Of a stretch of DNA of 64,000 bases, positions 43,895-53,098 are shown piece after piece. The DNA is from Enterobacter sp. SA187 (GTDB lineage: Bacteria > Pseudomonadota > Gammaproteobacteria > Enterobacterales > Enterobacteriaceae). The stretch is from positions 4,216,001-4,280,000 of the forward strand of contig NZ_CP019113.1 in assembly GCF_001888805.2 (NCBI RefSeq). The letters run 5' to 3'. The translations under genes were made by a program, and so were the position numbers. Numbering within the stretch: the stretch's first letter is position 1; every line of letters begins with the position of its first letter. The notes beneath the pieces are model-generated. The model was not told where the DNA came from, ran no database searches, and worked only from the letters and a program-made list of their open reading frames with translations.

Positions 43895-45472
43895 TTATTC
43901 CCATTCAATCGTTGCTGGCGGTTTGCCGCTGATGTCATACACCACGCGGGAAATACCATTCACTTCATTGATGATGCGGTTGGAGACACGGCCGAGGAAA
44001 TCATACGGCAGGTGCGCCCAGTGTGCGGTCATAAAGTCGATGGTTTCCACCGCGCGCAGGGAAACAACCCAGTCGTATTTACGGCCATCGCCCATCACGC
44101 CAACAGAGCGAACCGGCAGGAATACGGTAAAGGCCTGGCTCACTTTGTTATACAGATCGGCTTTACGCAGCTCTTCAATGAAGATCGCGTCAGCACGGCG
44201 CAGCAGATCGCAGTACTCTTTCTTCACTTCGCCCAGCACACGCACGCCAAGTCCCGGACCCGGGAACGGGTGACGGTACAGCATGTCGTACGGCAGGCCC
44301 AGCTCCAGACCGATTTTACGTACTTCGTCTTTGAACAGCTCGCGCAGCGGTTCAACCAGGCCCATCTTCATCTCTTTCGGCAGGCCGCCCACGTTGTGGT
44401 GCGATTTAATCACGTGCGCTTTACCGGTTGCGGAGGCCGCAGACTCGATAACGTCAGGATAAATAGTCCCCTGCGCCAGCCACTTCACGTCTTCCAGCTT
44501 CAGCGCTTCTTCGTCAAACACTTCCACGAAGACACGGCCGATAATTTTACGTTTCGCTTCCGGATCGTTCTCGCCCGCCAGCGCATCCAGGAAGCGCGCT
44601 TCGCCTTCCACGTGCACAATGTTGAGACCAAAGTGATCGCCGAACATATCCATCACCTGCTGAGCTTCGTTCAGACGCAGCAGGCCGTTATCCACGAATA
44701 CACAGGTCAGACGGTCGCCAATGGCGCGGTGCAGCAGCATGGCGGTCACCGAGGAATCCACGCCGCCGGACAGGCCGAGGATCACTTTGTCGTTACCGAC
44801 CTGCTCACGCAGGCGCACCACGGCGTCTTCGATAATTTTTGCCGGGGTCCACAGGGCTTCACACTCACAGATGTCGAGTACAAAGCGCTCCAGCAGACGC
44901 TGACCCTGACGAGTGTGGGTCACTTCCGGGTGGAACTGTACGCCATAGAAGCGTTTTTCTTCGTTCGCCATAATGGCAAACGGGCAGCTTTCGGTGCTGG
45001 CGACGGTCACAAAGTCATCCGGGATCGCGGTAACTTTATCGCCGTGGCTCATCCACACGTCGAGCAGCGGATTGCCGTCAGCGCTCAGGGAGTCTTCGAT
45101 ACCGCGTACCAGCGCGCTGCTGGTTTTAACTTCAACCTGCGCATAGCCGAATTCACGCTCGTTCGAGCCTTCTACATGACCGCCGAGCTGCATCGCCATG
45201 GTCTGCATGCCGTAGCACACGCCCAGTACCGGAACGCCTGCGTCAAACACATACTGCGGCGCGCGCGGGCTGTTATGCTCGGTGGTGCTTTCCGGGCCGC
45301 CGGAGAGGATGATACCGCTTGGGTTGAACTCACGGATCTGTGCTTCCGTGACATCCCATGCCCAGAGTTCGCAGTAAACGCCCAGTTCGCGCACGCGACG
45401 GGCCACCAGCTGTGTGTATTGCGAACCAAAATCGAGGATAAGAATGCGATGCTTATGAATATTTTCCGTCAT
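43895..45472 (-). CDS. guaA: GMP synthase (glutamine-hydrolysing)
   Basis: Aminates XMP to GMP with ammonia from glutamine and ATP. MTENIHKHRILILDFGSQY from 45472 gives 525 residues as in E. coli; the 14 residues of open frame upstream overlap the hairpin after guaB. Class-I glutaminase motif GVCYGMQTM with the nucleophile Cys86 and FHPEVTHT; ATP-pyrophosphatase P-loop LSGGVDSSV; C-terminal dimerisation domain with RYHPFPGPGLGVR-type motif. It follows guaB by 62 bp in the guaBA operon. Confidence 0.98.
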   Translation of the reverse strand: MTENIHKHRILILDFGSQYTQLVARRVRELGVYCELWAWDVTEAQIREFNPSGIILSGGPESTTEHNSPRAPQYVFDAGVPVLGVCYGMQTMAMQLGGHVEGSNEREFGYAQVEVKTSSALVRGIEDSLSADGNPLLDVWMSHGDKVTAIPDDFVTVASTESCPFAIMANEEKRFYGVQFHPEVTHTRQGQRLLERFVLDICECEALWTPAKIIEDAVVRLREQVGNDKVILGLSGGVDSSVTAMLLHRAIGDRLTCVFVDNGLLRLNEAQQVMDMFGDHFGLNIVHVEGEARFLDALAGENDPEAKRKIIGRVFVEVFDEEALKLEDVKWLAQGTIYPDVIESAASATGKAHVIKSHHNVGGLPKEMKMGLVEPLRELFKDEVRKIGLELGLPYDMLYRHPFPGPGLGVRVLGEVKKEYCDLLRRADAIFIEELRKADLYNKVSQAFTVFLPVRSVGVMGDGRKYDWVVSLRAVETIDFMTAHWAHLPYDFLGRVSNRIINEVNGISRVVYDISGKPPATIEWE

Positions 45473-45504
45473 TGACGCTAATTCCGAGGCAAGTAAAACA
45501 AAAT

Positions 45505-45525
45505 CGCCCGGCATTAAGCCGGGCG
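45505..45525. repeat. REP-like hairpin between guaB and guaA
   Basis: CGCCCGGC (45505-45512) pairs perfectly with GCCGGGCG (45518-45525). It lies in the 62-bp guaB-guaA gap and may adjust relative mRNA levels. Confidence 0.65.
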
Positions 45526-45534
45526 TGGAAACGA

Positions 45535-47001
45535 TCAGGAGCCCATACGGTAGTTCGGCGACTCTTTGGTAATGGTCACATCGTGAACGTGACTTTCCTG
45601 AATGCCTGCACCGCTGATGCGTACGAATTCGGCTTTGGTACGCAGCTCGTCGATGGTAGCACAGCCGGTCAGCCCCATACAGGAGCGCAGGCCGCCCATC
45701 TGCTGGTGAATGATCTCTTTCAGATAGCCTTTATAGGCCACGCGGCCTTCGATACCTTCCGGCACCAGTTTGTCAGCGGCGTTATCGGTCTGGAAGTAAC
45801 GGTCAGAAGAACCTTTGGACATCGCGCCCAGCGAACCCATGCCGCGATAGGATTTGTAGGAACGTCCCTGGAACAGTTCGATTTCGCCCGGGGATTCTTC
45901 GGTACCTGCCAGCATAGAGCCGACCATTACCGCGCTTGCGCCAGCGGCGATGGCTTTGGCGATGTCGCCGGAGAAACGGATGCCGCCGTCAGCGATAACC
46001 GGAATACCGGTGCCTTCCAGCGCTTCCACCGCGTCAGACACGGCGGTGATCTGCGGTACGCCCACGCCGGTCACGATACGGGTGGTACAGATGGAGCCAG
46101 GACCGATACCCACTTTTACCGCGCTCACGCCAGCCTCGGCCAGCGCACGTGCGCCTGCGCCGGTGGCGACGTTACCGCCGATGATTTGCAGATCCGGGTA
46201 TTTGGCACGGGTTTCACGAATGCGTTGCAGCACACCTTCAGAGTGACCGTGAGAGGAGTCGATCAGCAGGACGTCAACACCGGCGGCGACCAGCGCGTCC
46301 ACGCGCTCTTCGTTGCCCGCGCCTGCGCCTACGGCCGCGCCAACGCGCAGACGGCCATGCTCGTCTTTACAGGCCTGCGGTTTACGTTCGGCTTTCTGGA
46401 AGTCTTTAACGGTGATCATGCCGAGCAGATGGAAATTCGCGTCAACCACCAGCGCTTTTTCCACGCGTTTTTCGTGCATTTTGGCAAACACGGCGTCGCG
46501 CGCTTCGCCTTCACGCACGGTAACCAGGCGCTCTTTCGGCGTCATATAGACGCTGACCGGCTGGCTTAAATCGGTAACAAAACGCACGTCACGACCGGTA
46601 ATAATACCGACCAGCTCGTTGTCAGCGGTGACAACCGGGTAGCCTGCGAAACCGTTACGTTCGGTCAGTTCTTTCACTTCGCGCAGCGTGGTGGTTGGCA
46701 GTACGGTCTGTGGATCGGTAACAACACCGGATTCATGTTTTTTGACGCGGCGGACTTCTTCAGCCTGACGCTCAATGGACATGTTTTTGTGGATAAAGCC
46801 GATGCCGCCTTCCTGTGCCAGAGCAATCGCCAGACGCGCTTCCGTCACGGTGTCCATGGCTGCGGAGAGCATAGGAATATTCAGGCGAATGGATTTCGTC
46901 AGCTGGGTGCTGAGATCGGCGGTATTCGGCAGAACGGTGGAATGAGCGGGAACAAGGAGGACGTCGTCAAACGTCAGGGCTTCTTTAGCGATACGTAGCA
47001 T
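45535..47001 (-). CDS. guaB: IMP dehydrogenase
   Basis: Oxidises IMP to XMP with NAD+, the first step to guanine nucleotides. From MLRIAKEALTFDDVLLVPAHS (47001) it has 488 residues as in E. coli; the longer frame to 47073 includes the promoter. A pair of CBS domains is inserted after residue 90 (for example VYMTPKERLVTVREGE). The active-site Cys lies in GIGPGSICTTRIVTGVG and the flap is near RGMGSLGAM. Divergent from xseA. Confidence 0.98.
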   Translation of the reverse strand: MLRIAKEALTFDDVLLVPAHSTVLPNTADLSTQLTKSIRLNIPMLSAAMDTVTEARLAIALAQEGGIGFIHKNMSIERQAEEVRRVKKHESGVVTDPQTVLPTTTLREVKELTERNGFAGYPVVTADNELVGIITGRDVRFVTDLSQPVSVYMTPKERLVTVREGEARDAVFAKMHEKRVEKALVVDANFHLLGMITVKDFQKAERKPQACKDEHGRLRVGAAVGAGAGNEERVDALVAAGVDVLLIDSSHGHSEGVLQRIRETRAKYPDLQIIGGNVATGAGARALAEAGVSAVKVGIGPGSICTTRIVTGVGVPQITAVSDAVEALEGTGIPVIADGGIRFSGDIAKAIAAGASAVMVGSMLAGTEESPGEIELFQGRSYKSYRGMGSLGAMSKGSSDRYFQTDNAADKLVPEGIEGRVAYKGYLKEIIHQQMGGLRSCMGLTGCATIDELRTKAEFVRISGAGIQESHVHDVTITKESPNYRMGS

Positions 47002-47041
47002 GGGCAATATCTCTGACCGGGTGGTTAAATATTGCCGTGGC

Positions 47042-47047
47042 ATTATA
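47042..47047 (-). promoter_or_regulatory. guaBA promoter -10 box
   Basis: TATAAT on the minus strand, 41 bp upstream of the guaB start. The sequence around it (GCTCTGTATAATGCC) is the same as the E. coli guaB promoter core, which is under stringent and growth-rate control. Confidence 0.75.
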
Positions 47048-47159
47048 CAGAGCGTAATCGGTTGCATCCACACTTTTTTCAGAAAAATAGTTGCGTTCGC
47101 CTCTCATCGGGTTACTATCGACTGAATAACCTGCTGATTTAGAATTTGATCCAGCTCAC

Positions 47160-48536
47160 ATGTCAATGACTCAATCCCCTGCAATTTATACCGTCAGCCG
47201 CCTGAATCAGACGGTGCGCATGCTGCTTGAAAAAGAGCTGGGCCAGGTATGGATCAGCGGTGAGATTTCCAACTTCACGCAGCCCGCATCAGGGCACTGG
47301 TATTTCACCCTCAAAGACGACACCGCCCAGGTGCGCTGCGCCATGTTCCGCAACAGTAACCGCCGCGTCACCTTTCGCCCGCAGCATGGTCAGCAGGTGC
47401 TGGTGCGCGCCAGCGTTACCCTCTATGAGCCGCGCGGCGATTACCAGATCATCGTTGAAAGCATGCAGCCGGCGGGTGAAGGCCTGCTGCAACAAAAATA
47501 CGAGCAGTTAAAAGCGCGGTTACAGGCGGAAGGGCTGTTCGACAGCCAGTTCAAGCAGCCGCTCCCCTCCCCTGCGCATTGCGTGGGCGTCGTCACCTCG
47601 AAAACCGGTGCCGCCCTGCACGATATTCTGCATGTGCTTAAGCGCCGCGATCCCTCTCTGCCGGTGGTCATCTACCCGACGGCGGTTCAGGGCGAGGATG
47701 CGCCGGGGCAGATTGTCCGCGCCATTGAACAGGCTAACCGCCGTCAGGAGTGCGACGTGTTAATCATCGGACGCGGCGGCGGCTCGCTGGAAGATCTGTG
47801 GAGTTTTAACGACGAGCGGGTCGCGCGGGCGATCTTTGCCAGCGCCATTCCGGTGGTCAGCGCCGTGGGGCATGAAACGGACGTGACCATCGCCGATTTC
47901 GTCGCCGATCTGCGCGCCCCCACGCCTTCCGCCGCCGCCGAAATGGTCAGCCGTAATCAGCAGGAATTGTTGCGCCAGTTGCAGATCGGCCAGCAGCGGC
48001 TGGAAATGGCGATGGATTATTATCTGGCGACGCGCAATCGTCGTTTCACACAGCTTTATCATCGTCTGCAACAGCAGCATCCGCAGCTGCGGCTGGCGCG
48101 TCAGCAAACGGTGCTGGAGCGCCTGCGTCAGCGTATGGCCACCGCCCTGGAGAATCAGCTTAAGCGCACTACCCAGCGCCAGCAACGCATCACCCAGCGA
48201 CTGAACCAGCACAACCCTCAACCGCGCATCCATCGCGCCCAGTCCCGCGTACAGCAGCTGGAGTACCGTCTGGCACAAAGCATGCGCGATCGCCTGAGCA
48301 GTACCCGCGAACGTTTTGGCGGCGCCATCACCCATCTGGAAGCCGTCAGTCCTCTCGCCACCCTGGCGCGCGGGTACAGCGTGACCAGCGCCGCTGACGG
48401 CAGCGTGCTGAAAAAAACCAAGCAGGTGAAAGCGGGCGATACGCTGACCACCCGTCTGGAAGATGGCTGGGTGGCAAGCCAGGTCACAGAAGTAACGCCG
48501 GTGAAGAAAACCCGCAAGCGTAAACCTGAGGCCTGA
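47160..48536 (+). CDS. xseA: Exonuclease VII large subunit
   Basis: With XseB it degrades single-stranded DNA from both ends to oligonucleotides. The 458-residue protein has the N-terminal OB-fold (QVWISGEISNFTQPASGHWYF, residues about 28-48, read in two parts), the catalytic domain with VVTSKTGAALHDI and GRGGGSLEDLWSFNDE, and a long coiled-coil C-terminus rich in Gln/Arg. It diverges from guaB. The protealysin-like gene follows instead of K-12's yfgJ neighbour. Confidence 0.97.
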   Translation: MSMTQSPAIYTVSRLNQTVRMLLEKELGQVWISGEISNFTQPASGHWYFTLKDDTAQVRCAMFRNSNRRVTFRPQHGQQVLVRASVTLYEPRGDYQIIVESMQPAGEGLLQQKYEQLKARLQAEGLFDSQFKQPLPSPAHCVGVVTSKTGAALHDILHVLKRRDPSLPVVIYPTAVQGEDAPGQIVRAIEQANRRQECDVLIIGRGGGSLEDLWSFNDERVARAIFASAIPVVSAVGHETDVTIADFVADLRAPTPSAAAEMVSRNQQELLRQLQIGQQRLEMAMDYYLATRNRRFTQLYHRLQQQHPQLRLARQQTVLERLRQRMATALENQLKRTTQRQQRITQRLNQHNPQPRIHRAQSRVQQLEYRLAQSMRDRLSSTRERFGGAITHLEAVSPLATLARGYSVTSAADGSVLKKTKQVKAGDTLTTRLEDGWVASQVTEVTPVKKTRKRKPEA

Positions 48537-48614
48537 TAAGGGAAACTCTTCCCGCCCGGAACTATACTGCTGGTGTTTCTTATTTTTCGGCTTTCGCCCA
48601 GTAAGGAGACCAGC

Positions 48615-49640
48615 ATGAATTATTCTCGCCTGCATTCCGTTATTCCGCCGTATATCCTGCGCCACATTATTGACCACGGCGCGCCGCCGCAGCAGCAGTA
48701 TGCCCGTCAGACATTGATGCATGTGCAGACGCTGATGGCGGAGCACTATGGCAAAACCGCTGCCCATCCGAGCGCCGCCAGCGGCGATACCGAACGCGAA
48801 ATCTATGACGCGCAAAACACCCAGGCGCTGCCCGGCAAGCTGGTGCGTAAGGAAGGCCAGCCGTCGAACGGCGATGTCGCCGCCGACGAAGCCTGGGATT
48901 ATCTCGGCGTTACCCATCAGTTTTTCTGGAACGCGTATCAGCGCGACTCTCTCGATAATAAGGGCATGATCTTAAGCGGCACGGTGCATTACGGTCAGGA
49001 TTACCAGAACGCCTTCTGGAACGGTCAGCAGATGGTGTTTGGCGATGGCGACGGCGAGATTTTTAACCGCTTTACTATTGCGATTGATATCGTCGGCCAT
49101 GAGCTGAGCCACGGCGTCACGGAAACCGAAGCAGGCCTGATCTACTTTGAGCAGGCGGGCGCGCTGAACGAGTCGCTGTCGGATGTGTTTGGTTCGCTGG
49201 TGAAGCAGTATCACCTCGGGCAGACCGCCGATCAGGCCGACTGGCTGATTGGCGAAGGTCTGCTGGCGGAAGGCATCAACGGACGCGGCCTGCGCTCAAT
49301 GTCTGCGCCCGGCACCGCTTATGACGATCCGCTGCTCGGCAAGGATCCGCAGCCAGCCCATATGGATGACTACATTAAAACCCGTGAGGACAACGGCGGT
49401 GTGCACCTGAACTCCGGCATTCCTAACCGCGCCTTTTATCTCGCGGCGCTGGCGCTGGGCGGTTACGCCTGGGAAAAAGCGGGCTATGCCTGGTATGACA
49501 CGGTGTGCGACCGTTCGCTGGCGCAGAATGCCGATTTCGCCACCTTTGCCCGTCTGACGGTGGAGCACGGCGGCAAACGCTCTGGCAGCGCTGTCGCCGA
49601 CGCCATTGAGCAGGCGTGGAAAGAGACAGGAGTGCTGTGA
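48615..49640 (+). CDS. Protealysin-like M4 metallopeptidase
   Basis: A 341-residue thermolysin-family zinc peptidase. ATG 48615 has AAGGAG 6-8 bases upstream; the longer frame from 48573 is rejected. There is no signal peptide. Instead it begins with the short propeptide type of Serratia protealysin (HSVIPPYILRHIIDHG, residues 7-22), normally removed by autoprocessing. Zinc and catalytic residues are intact: VGHELSHG (about residues 161-168), the third ligand Glu in ALNESLSDVFG and the proton-donor region GGVHLNSGIPNRAFY. Protealysins cleave host actin and have been linked to invasion in Serratia. The stop codon overlaps the next gene's start (TGATG), so the two are translationally coupled. 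Confidence 0.92.
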   Translation: MNYSRLHSVIPPYILRHIIDHGAPPQQQYARQTLMHVQTLMAEHYGKTAAHPSAASGDTEREIYDAQNTQALPGKLVRKEGQPSNGDVAADEAWDYLGVTHQFFWNAYQRDSLDNKGMILSGTVHYGQDYQNAFWNGQQMVFGDGDGEIFNRFTIAIDIVGHELSHGVTETEAGLIYFEQAGALNESLSDVFGSLVKQYHLGQTADQADWLIGEGLLAEGINGRGLRSMSAPGTAYDDPLLGKDPQPAHMDDYIKTREDNGGVHLNSGIPNRAFYLAALALGGYAWEKAGYAWYDTVCDRSLAQNADFATFARLTVEHGGKRSGSAVADAIEQAWKETGVL

Positions 49641-49993
49641 TGAAAACCCTGCCCGCGCTGACGGAAGATGCCGTTATTGACCTGGCGCGAGAAGGCGGCG
49701 TGGCGTATATGCCGCGCCTTGCCGCGCCCCGCCGTATCGCCCTTTCTGAACTGGATGAACAACAACGGGATCGTGTGTGCAATATTCTGCGCCGCTCGTT
49801 GCCGCTGGGACAGGATCCGGGAAAAGCGGAGTCACCGGGACGCGGCGATCAGCGCTATTACCGCATTCAGATCAGCTGGACGCAGCAAAACAGCACGCAT
49901 CATGCGGACATCGTCTTGCTAATCGCTGAAAGTGACGCCCCGTCAGAGCTGGAAGAGCTGTGGCGACGCGGAAAGGATTGCGTGTGTGATTAA
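49640..49993 (+). CDS. Emfourin-like inhibitor of the M4 peptidase
   Basis: A 117-residue protein overlapping the protease stop by one base. Position, size and sequence (N-terminal REGGVAYMPRL, mid-region LSELDEQQRDRVCNIL, and C-terminal YRIQISW followed by a hydrophobic strand) resemble emfourin, the Serratia proteamaculans inhibitor encoded directly after protealysin. The presumed role is to block the mature protease in the cytoplasm. The match is by recognition; the fold cannot be confirmed here. Convergent with yfgJ, with which its stop overlaps by a few bases. Confidence 0.82.
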   Translation: MKTLPALTEDAVIDLAREGGVAYMPRLAAPRRIALSELDEQQRDRVCNILRRSLPLGQDPGKAESPGRGDQRYYRIQISWTQQNSTHHADIVLLIAESDAPSELEELWRRGKDCVCD

Positions 49994-50220
49994 GGCGTTG
50001 CGAGGGTAAATTCGACGCGCTTTTTCGAGATCAGTCCATGGCCGTGCTGGCAGAAATAATCTACCGCGCCACAGGCTTTCAGCACCTCTAAGGGCTGATG
50101 ACAGTCCGGGCAACGCGCTTCAAGGGTGAGATCCTGATGACAGTGCGCGCAGTGCACGCAGTGCGCCTGCGTGCCGGAAAGTTCCAGCGGATGATGACAG
50201 GTCGGGCATTGCAGTTCCAT
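49990..50220 (-). CDS. yfgJ: YfgJ, zinc-ribbon protein
   Basis: A 76-residue member of the DUF1407/YfgJ family, with zinc-ribbon pairs CPTCHHPL, CVHCAHC, CPDCHQPL and a final CxxHGHGLISKKRVEF. This suggests two or three zinc knuckles. The function is unknown. Located 56 bp downstream of der's start region... on the same strand as der, as in K-12; its end overlaps the convergent inhibitor gene by 4 bp. Confidence 0.93.
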   Translation of the reverse strand: MELQCPTCHHPLELSGTQAHCVHCAHCHQDLTLEARCPDCHQPLEVLKACGAVDYFCQHGHGLISKKRVEFTLATP

Positions 50221-50237
50221 AAAGCCTCCTGGTATGC

Positions 50238-50267
50238 CTTCACCCCGGCGGCGTGCCGGGGCGAGGC
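50238..50267. terminator. GC-rich hairpin between der and yfgJ
   Basis: CCCCGGC (50243-50249) pairs with GCCGGGG (50255-50261), extended by flanking complementary bases. It lies between the der stop and the yfgJ start. There is no T-run. Confidence 0.5.
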
Positions 50268-50276
50268 GTAAAGGGA

Positions 50277-51764
50277 TTATTTCCCTTTCTTGATGTGCTT
50301 GATCAGACGCTTGCGTTTACGCATCTGGTTCGGGGTCAGGGTGTTGCGCTTGTTGGCGAACGGGTTCTCCCCTTCCTTGAACTGGATGCGGATCGGCGTC
50401 CCCATCACGTCCAGTGATTTGCGGAAGTAGTTCATCAGATAACGCTTGTAGGAATCCGGCAGGTCTTTCACCTGAGTACCGTGGATCACCACAATCGGCG
50501 GGTTATAACCCCCGGCGTGTGCATATTTCAGCTTCACGCGGCGACCACGCACCAGCGGTGGCTGATGATCTTCTGCGGCCATGTTCATGATGCGGGTCAG
50601 CATCGCCGTGCTCTGGCGACGCGTCGAGCTGTCATAGGCTTCGCGGACGGATTCAAACAGGTTGCCGACGCCGCTGCCGTGCAGGGCGGAGATGAAGTGC
50701 ACGCGGGCAAAGTCGATAAAGCCCAGGCGGTAATCCAGGGTCTCTTTCACCTGCTCGCGAACTTCCTGGCTCAGACCGTCCCATTTGTTGACAACGATCA
50801 CCAGCGAGCGACCGCTGTTAAGGATAAAGCCCAGCAGCGACAGGTCCTGGTCGGAAATGCCTTCGCGGGCATCGATCACCAGCAGCACGACGTTGGCGTC
50901 TTCAATTGCCTGCAACGTTTTAATAACCGAGAATTTTTCCACGGTATCGGTGATTTTGCCGCGCTTACGCACGCCAGCGGTATCGATGAGAATGAATTCA
51001 CGCTCATCACGCTGCATCGGAATATAGATGCTGTCACGGGTGGTGCCCGGCATGTCATACACCACCACGCGATCTTCACCGAGAATACGGTTGGTTAGTG
51101 TGGACTTACCGACGTTCGGACGCCCGACAATGGCCAGCTTGATCGGCAGATCCAGCGGGTTAAAGTCGTCTTCCGGCTCTTCAACCGGCTCGGTGCCATT
51201 CTGCTCGGCTTCAAACTGCGCCCAGTAGGCGGCTTCTTCGTCGACTTCTTCCACTTCACGCGGATCGACTTCTTCCATCCACGGCACCAGCACATGCTCC
51301 AGCAGGCTGGTGACGCCACGACCGTGAGACGCGGCAATCGCGTGGATCTCACCGAGACCCAGGGAGTAGAAGTCCGCTACCGCCTGATCCGGATCCAGAC
51401 CATCGGTTTTGTTAGCCACCAGAAACGTCGGTTTCTGACGGGAACGCAGGTGCTGGGCGATGGCTTCGTCAGCAGGCATCAGGCCCGCGCGCGCATCCAC
51501 CATAAACAGCACAACGTCCGCTTCTTCGATAGCCAGCAGCGACTGCTCGGCCATACGGGTTTCCACGCCGTCTTCTGTCCCGTCGATACCGCCGGTATCA
51601 ATACAGATAAACTCGCGGCCTTCCACTTCAGCACGACCGTACTTACGGTCACGAGTCAGCCCCGGGAAATCCGCCACCAGCGCATCTCGGGTGCGTGTTA
51701 AACGGTTAAAAAGCGTGGATTTTCCAACGTTAGGGCGCCCGACAAGCGCGACCACAGGTACCAT
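50277..51764 (-). CDS. der: Der (EngA), tandem GTPase for ribosome assembly
   Basis: An essential GTPase needed for 50S subunit maturation. From MVPVVALVGRPNVGKSTLF at 51764 the protein has 495 residues (E. coli 490); a start six codons earlier is less likely. Two GTPase domains, each with GRPNVGKS (residues about 8-15 and 210-217) and an NKxD motif (NKTDGL, NKWDGL), are joined by an acidic linker (EEVDEEAAYWAQFEAEQNG) and followed by a KH-like domain with a basic tail. bamB lies upstream on the same strand with a terminator between. Confidence 0.98.
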   Translation of the reverse strand: MVPVVALVGRPNVGKSTLFNRLTRTRDALVADFPGLTRDRKYGRAEVEGREFICIDTGGIDGTEDGVETRMAEQSLLAIEEADVVLFMVDARAGLMPADEAIAQHLRSRQKPTFLVANKTDGLDPDQAVADFYSLGLGEIHAIAASHGRGVTSLLEHVLVPWMEEVDPREVEEVDEEAAYWAQFEAEQNGTEPVEEPEDDFNPLDLPIKLAIVGRPNVGKSTLTNRILGEDRVVVYDMPGTTRDSIYIPMQRDEREFILIDTAGVRKRGKITDTVEKFSVIKTLQAIEDANVVLLVIDAREGISDQDLSLLGFILNSGRSLVIVVNKWDGLSQEVREQVKETLDYRLGFIDFARVHFISALHGSGVGNLFESVREAYDSSTRRQSTAMLTRIMNMAAEDHQPPLVRGRRVKLKYAHAGGYNPPIVVIHGTQVKDLPDSYKRYLMNYFRKSLDVMGTPIRIQFKEGENPFANKRNTLTPNQMRKRKRLIKHIKKGK

Positions 51765-51857
51765 GTTTAAAGCCTCTTTCAAAAAATCATTTACAGCGTC
51801 GCCGGAGGGCGGCGCTGTGCAAATACAAAAATTAAAACGCTAAAACGTAAAAACAGG

Positions 51858-51886
51858 AAAACGGCCCCTGCAACAGGAGCCGTTTT
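51858..51886 (-). terminator. bamB terminator
   Basis: A 13-bp stem with one mismatch (AAAACGGCCCCTG with CAGGAGCCGTTTT) around a 3-nt loop, about 25 bp after the bamB stop, with T-rich ends in both directions. Confidence 0.8.
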
Positions 51887-51909
51887 TCTCAAGCCGACAG
51901 CCGCTGTGA

Positions 51910-53088
51910 TTAACGCGTAATCGCGTACAGCGTGCCGTCTTTCGCCTGAATCAGCAGTTTACCTTCAGCAACCACGGGTTCGGTCAGGAAGCCGGAGCTG
52001 TCCACCTTCTGCTGCGCCACAAAACGACCATCTGCGGTATTGATCCAGTGCAGGTAACCTTCGCTGTCACCGACCACTAAAGAACCATTATACAACGCCG
52101 GCGTGGTCAGGTTACGGTGCAGCAGATCGCTTTGCGTCCAGAGTGTGACGCCACCCTCGGTGGTCAGCGCCAGCACACGGTCATTCTGATCCACCAGGTA
52201 GATACGATCGCCGTCGATGATGAAATCATTCACCGAGCCAAGCTCGCGTTTCCACATGATCTGACCGCTGCGCAGATCCAGGGCCGTCAGGTTGCCATTA
52301 TAAGCCAGCGCGTACACCACGCCATTGATGACAATCGGCGTGGTATCCACATCGCTCAGACGATCGATTTCGGTCGCACCTGTGGCCTGGGAAATACGCT
52401 GCTGCCAGATAATCTGGCCTTTATCCATGATCACCGCGCTGACGCGGCCGTTATCACCGCCGACAATAGCGGCGCCATAGGCTGTCGCCGGGGCGGATTC
52501 GCCGCGCAGGGAGAGCGCAGGCATATCGAGGTTAACGGTCCATTTCACCGCGCCGTCCGCTTCGTTCAGCGCCTGCAACTGGCCGTTGCTGGTGTGGATC
52601 AGCACCACGCCATCGCTGACGACAGGACGGGAGAGCGCTTCGCCCGCGACTTTCGTCTGCCAGGCCGTAGAGCCATCCGCGGCGTTCAGCGCATAAACCT
52701 GCGCTTTTTCGCTACCGATATAGACATGGCCGCCAGCCACGGTCACGCCGCCGGACAGCAGCGCCGGGCTGGTAGAGAAGAAGCCGCTTTTTTGCGCCAG
52801 CGACACCGACCAGATCTCTTTGCCGTCGGCAGCATTCACCGCTTTCACCGTGCCATGACGATCGGCGGCATAAACAACGTTATCGGCATACGCCGGGTGC
52901 AGATTCGAGTAGAAATCGCCAATGCCGTCACCGACAGAGGTGCTCCACGCGGTGGACGGCGTGAACTGGTTTTCAACCACCGGCAGCGGGGACATTTTGA
53001 CGACATCTTCTTCGCCGCTAAACAGAGAACAGCCACTCAACAAGGTGACAGAAAGCAGCCCTGGCAGAAGTAATTTACGCAATTGCAT
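51910..53088 (-). CDS. bamB: BamB, outer-membrane assembly lipoprotein
   Basis: BAM-complex lipoprotein with an eight-bladed beta-propeller that helps feed substrates to BamA. It has 392 residues, as in E. coli. The signal peptide ends in LLSGC with the lipidated Cys20. Repeated PQQ-like blades are visible (for example VYAADRHGTVKAVNAADGKEIW, VYIGSEKAQVYALNAADGSTAW, quoted here in part only). It follows yfgM by 10 bp, in the rlmN-rodZ-ispG-hisS-yfgM-bamB-der array. Confidence 0.97.
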   Translation of the reverse strand: MQLRKLLLPGLLSVTLLSGCSLFSGEEDVVKMSPLPVVENQFTPSTAWSTSVGDGIGDFYSNLHPAYADNVVYAADRHGTVKAVNAADGKEIWSVSLAQKSGFFSTSPALLSGGVTVAGGHVYIGSEKAQVYALNAADGSTAWQTKVAGEALSRPVVSDGVVLIHTSNGQLQALNEADGAVKWTVNLDMPALSLRGESAPATAYGAAIVGGDNGRVSAVIMDKGQIIWQQRISQATGATEIDRLSDVDTTPIVINGVVYALAYNGNLTALDLRSGQIMWKRELGSVNDFIIDGDRIYLVDQNDRVLALTTEGGVTLWTQSDLLHRNLTTPALYNGSLVVGDSEGYLHWINTADGRFVAQQKVDSSGFLTEPVVAEGKLLIQAKDGTLYAITR

Positions 53089-53098
53089 CGGGTCCCTC

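Noticed and set aside
44012..45475. 487-codon plus-strand open frame opposite guaA
   Set aside because: Shadow of the minus-strand guaA. Its translation is His/Gln/Phe-rich with no family motif, while guaA is complete and conserved.
47760..48917. 385-codon minus-strand frame across xseA and the protease gene
   Set aside because: Spans two real genes on the other strand and their intergenic gap; composition is typical of antisense GC-rich frames.
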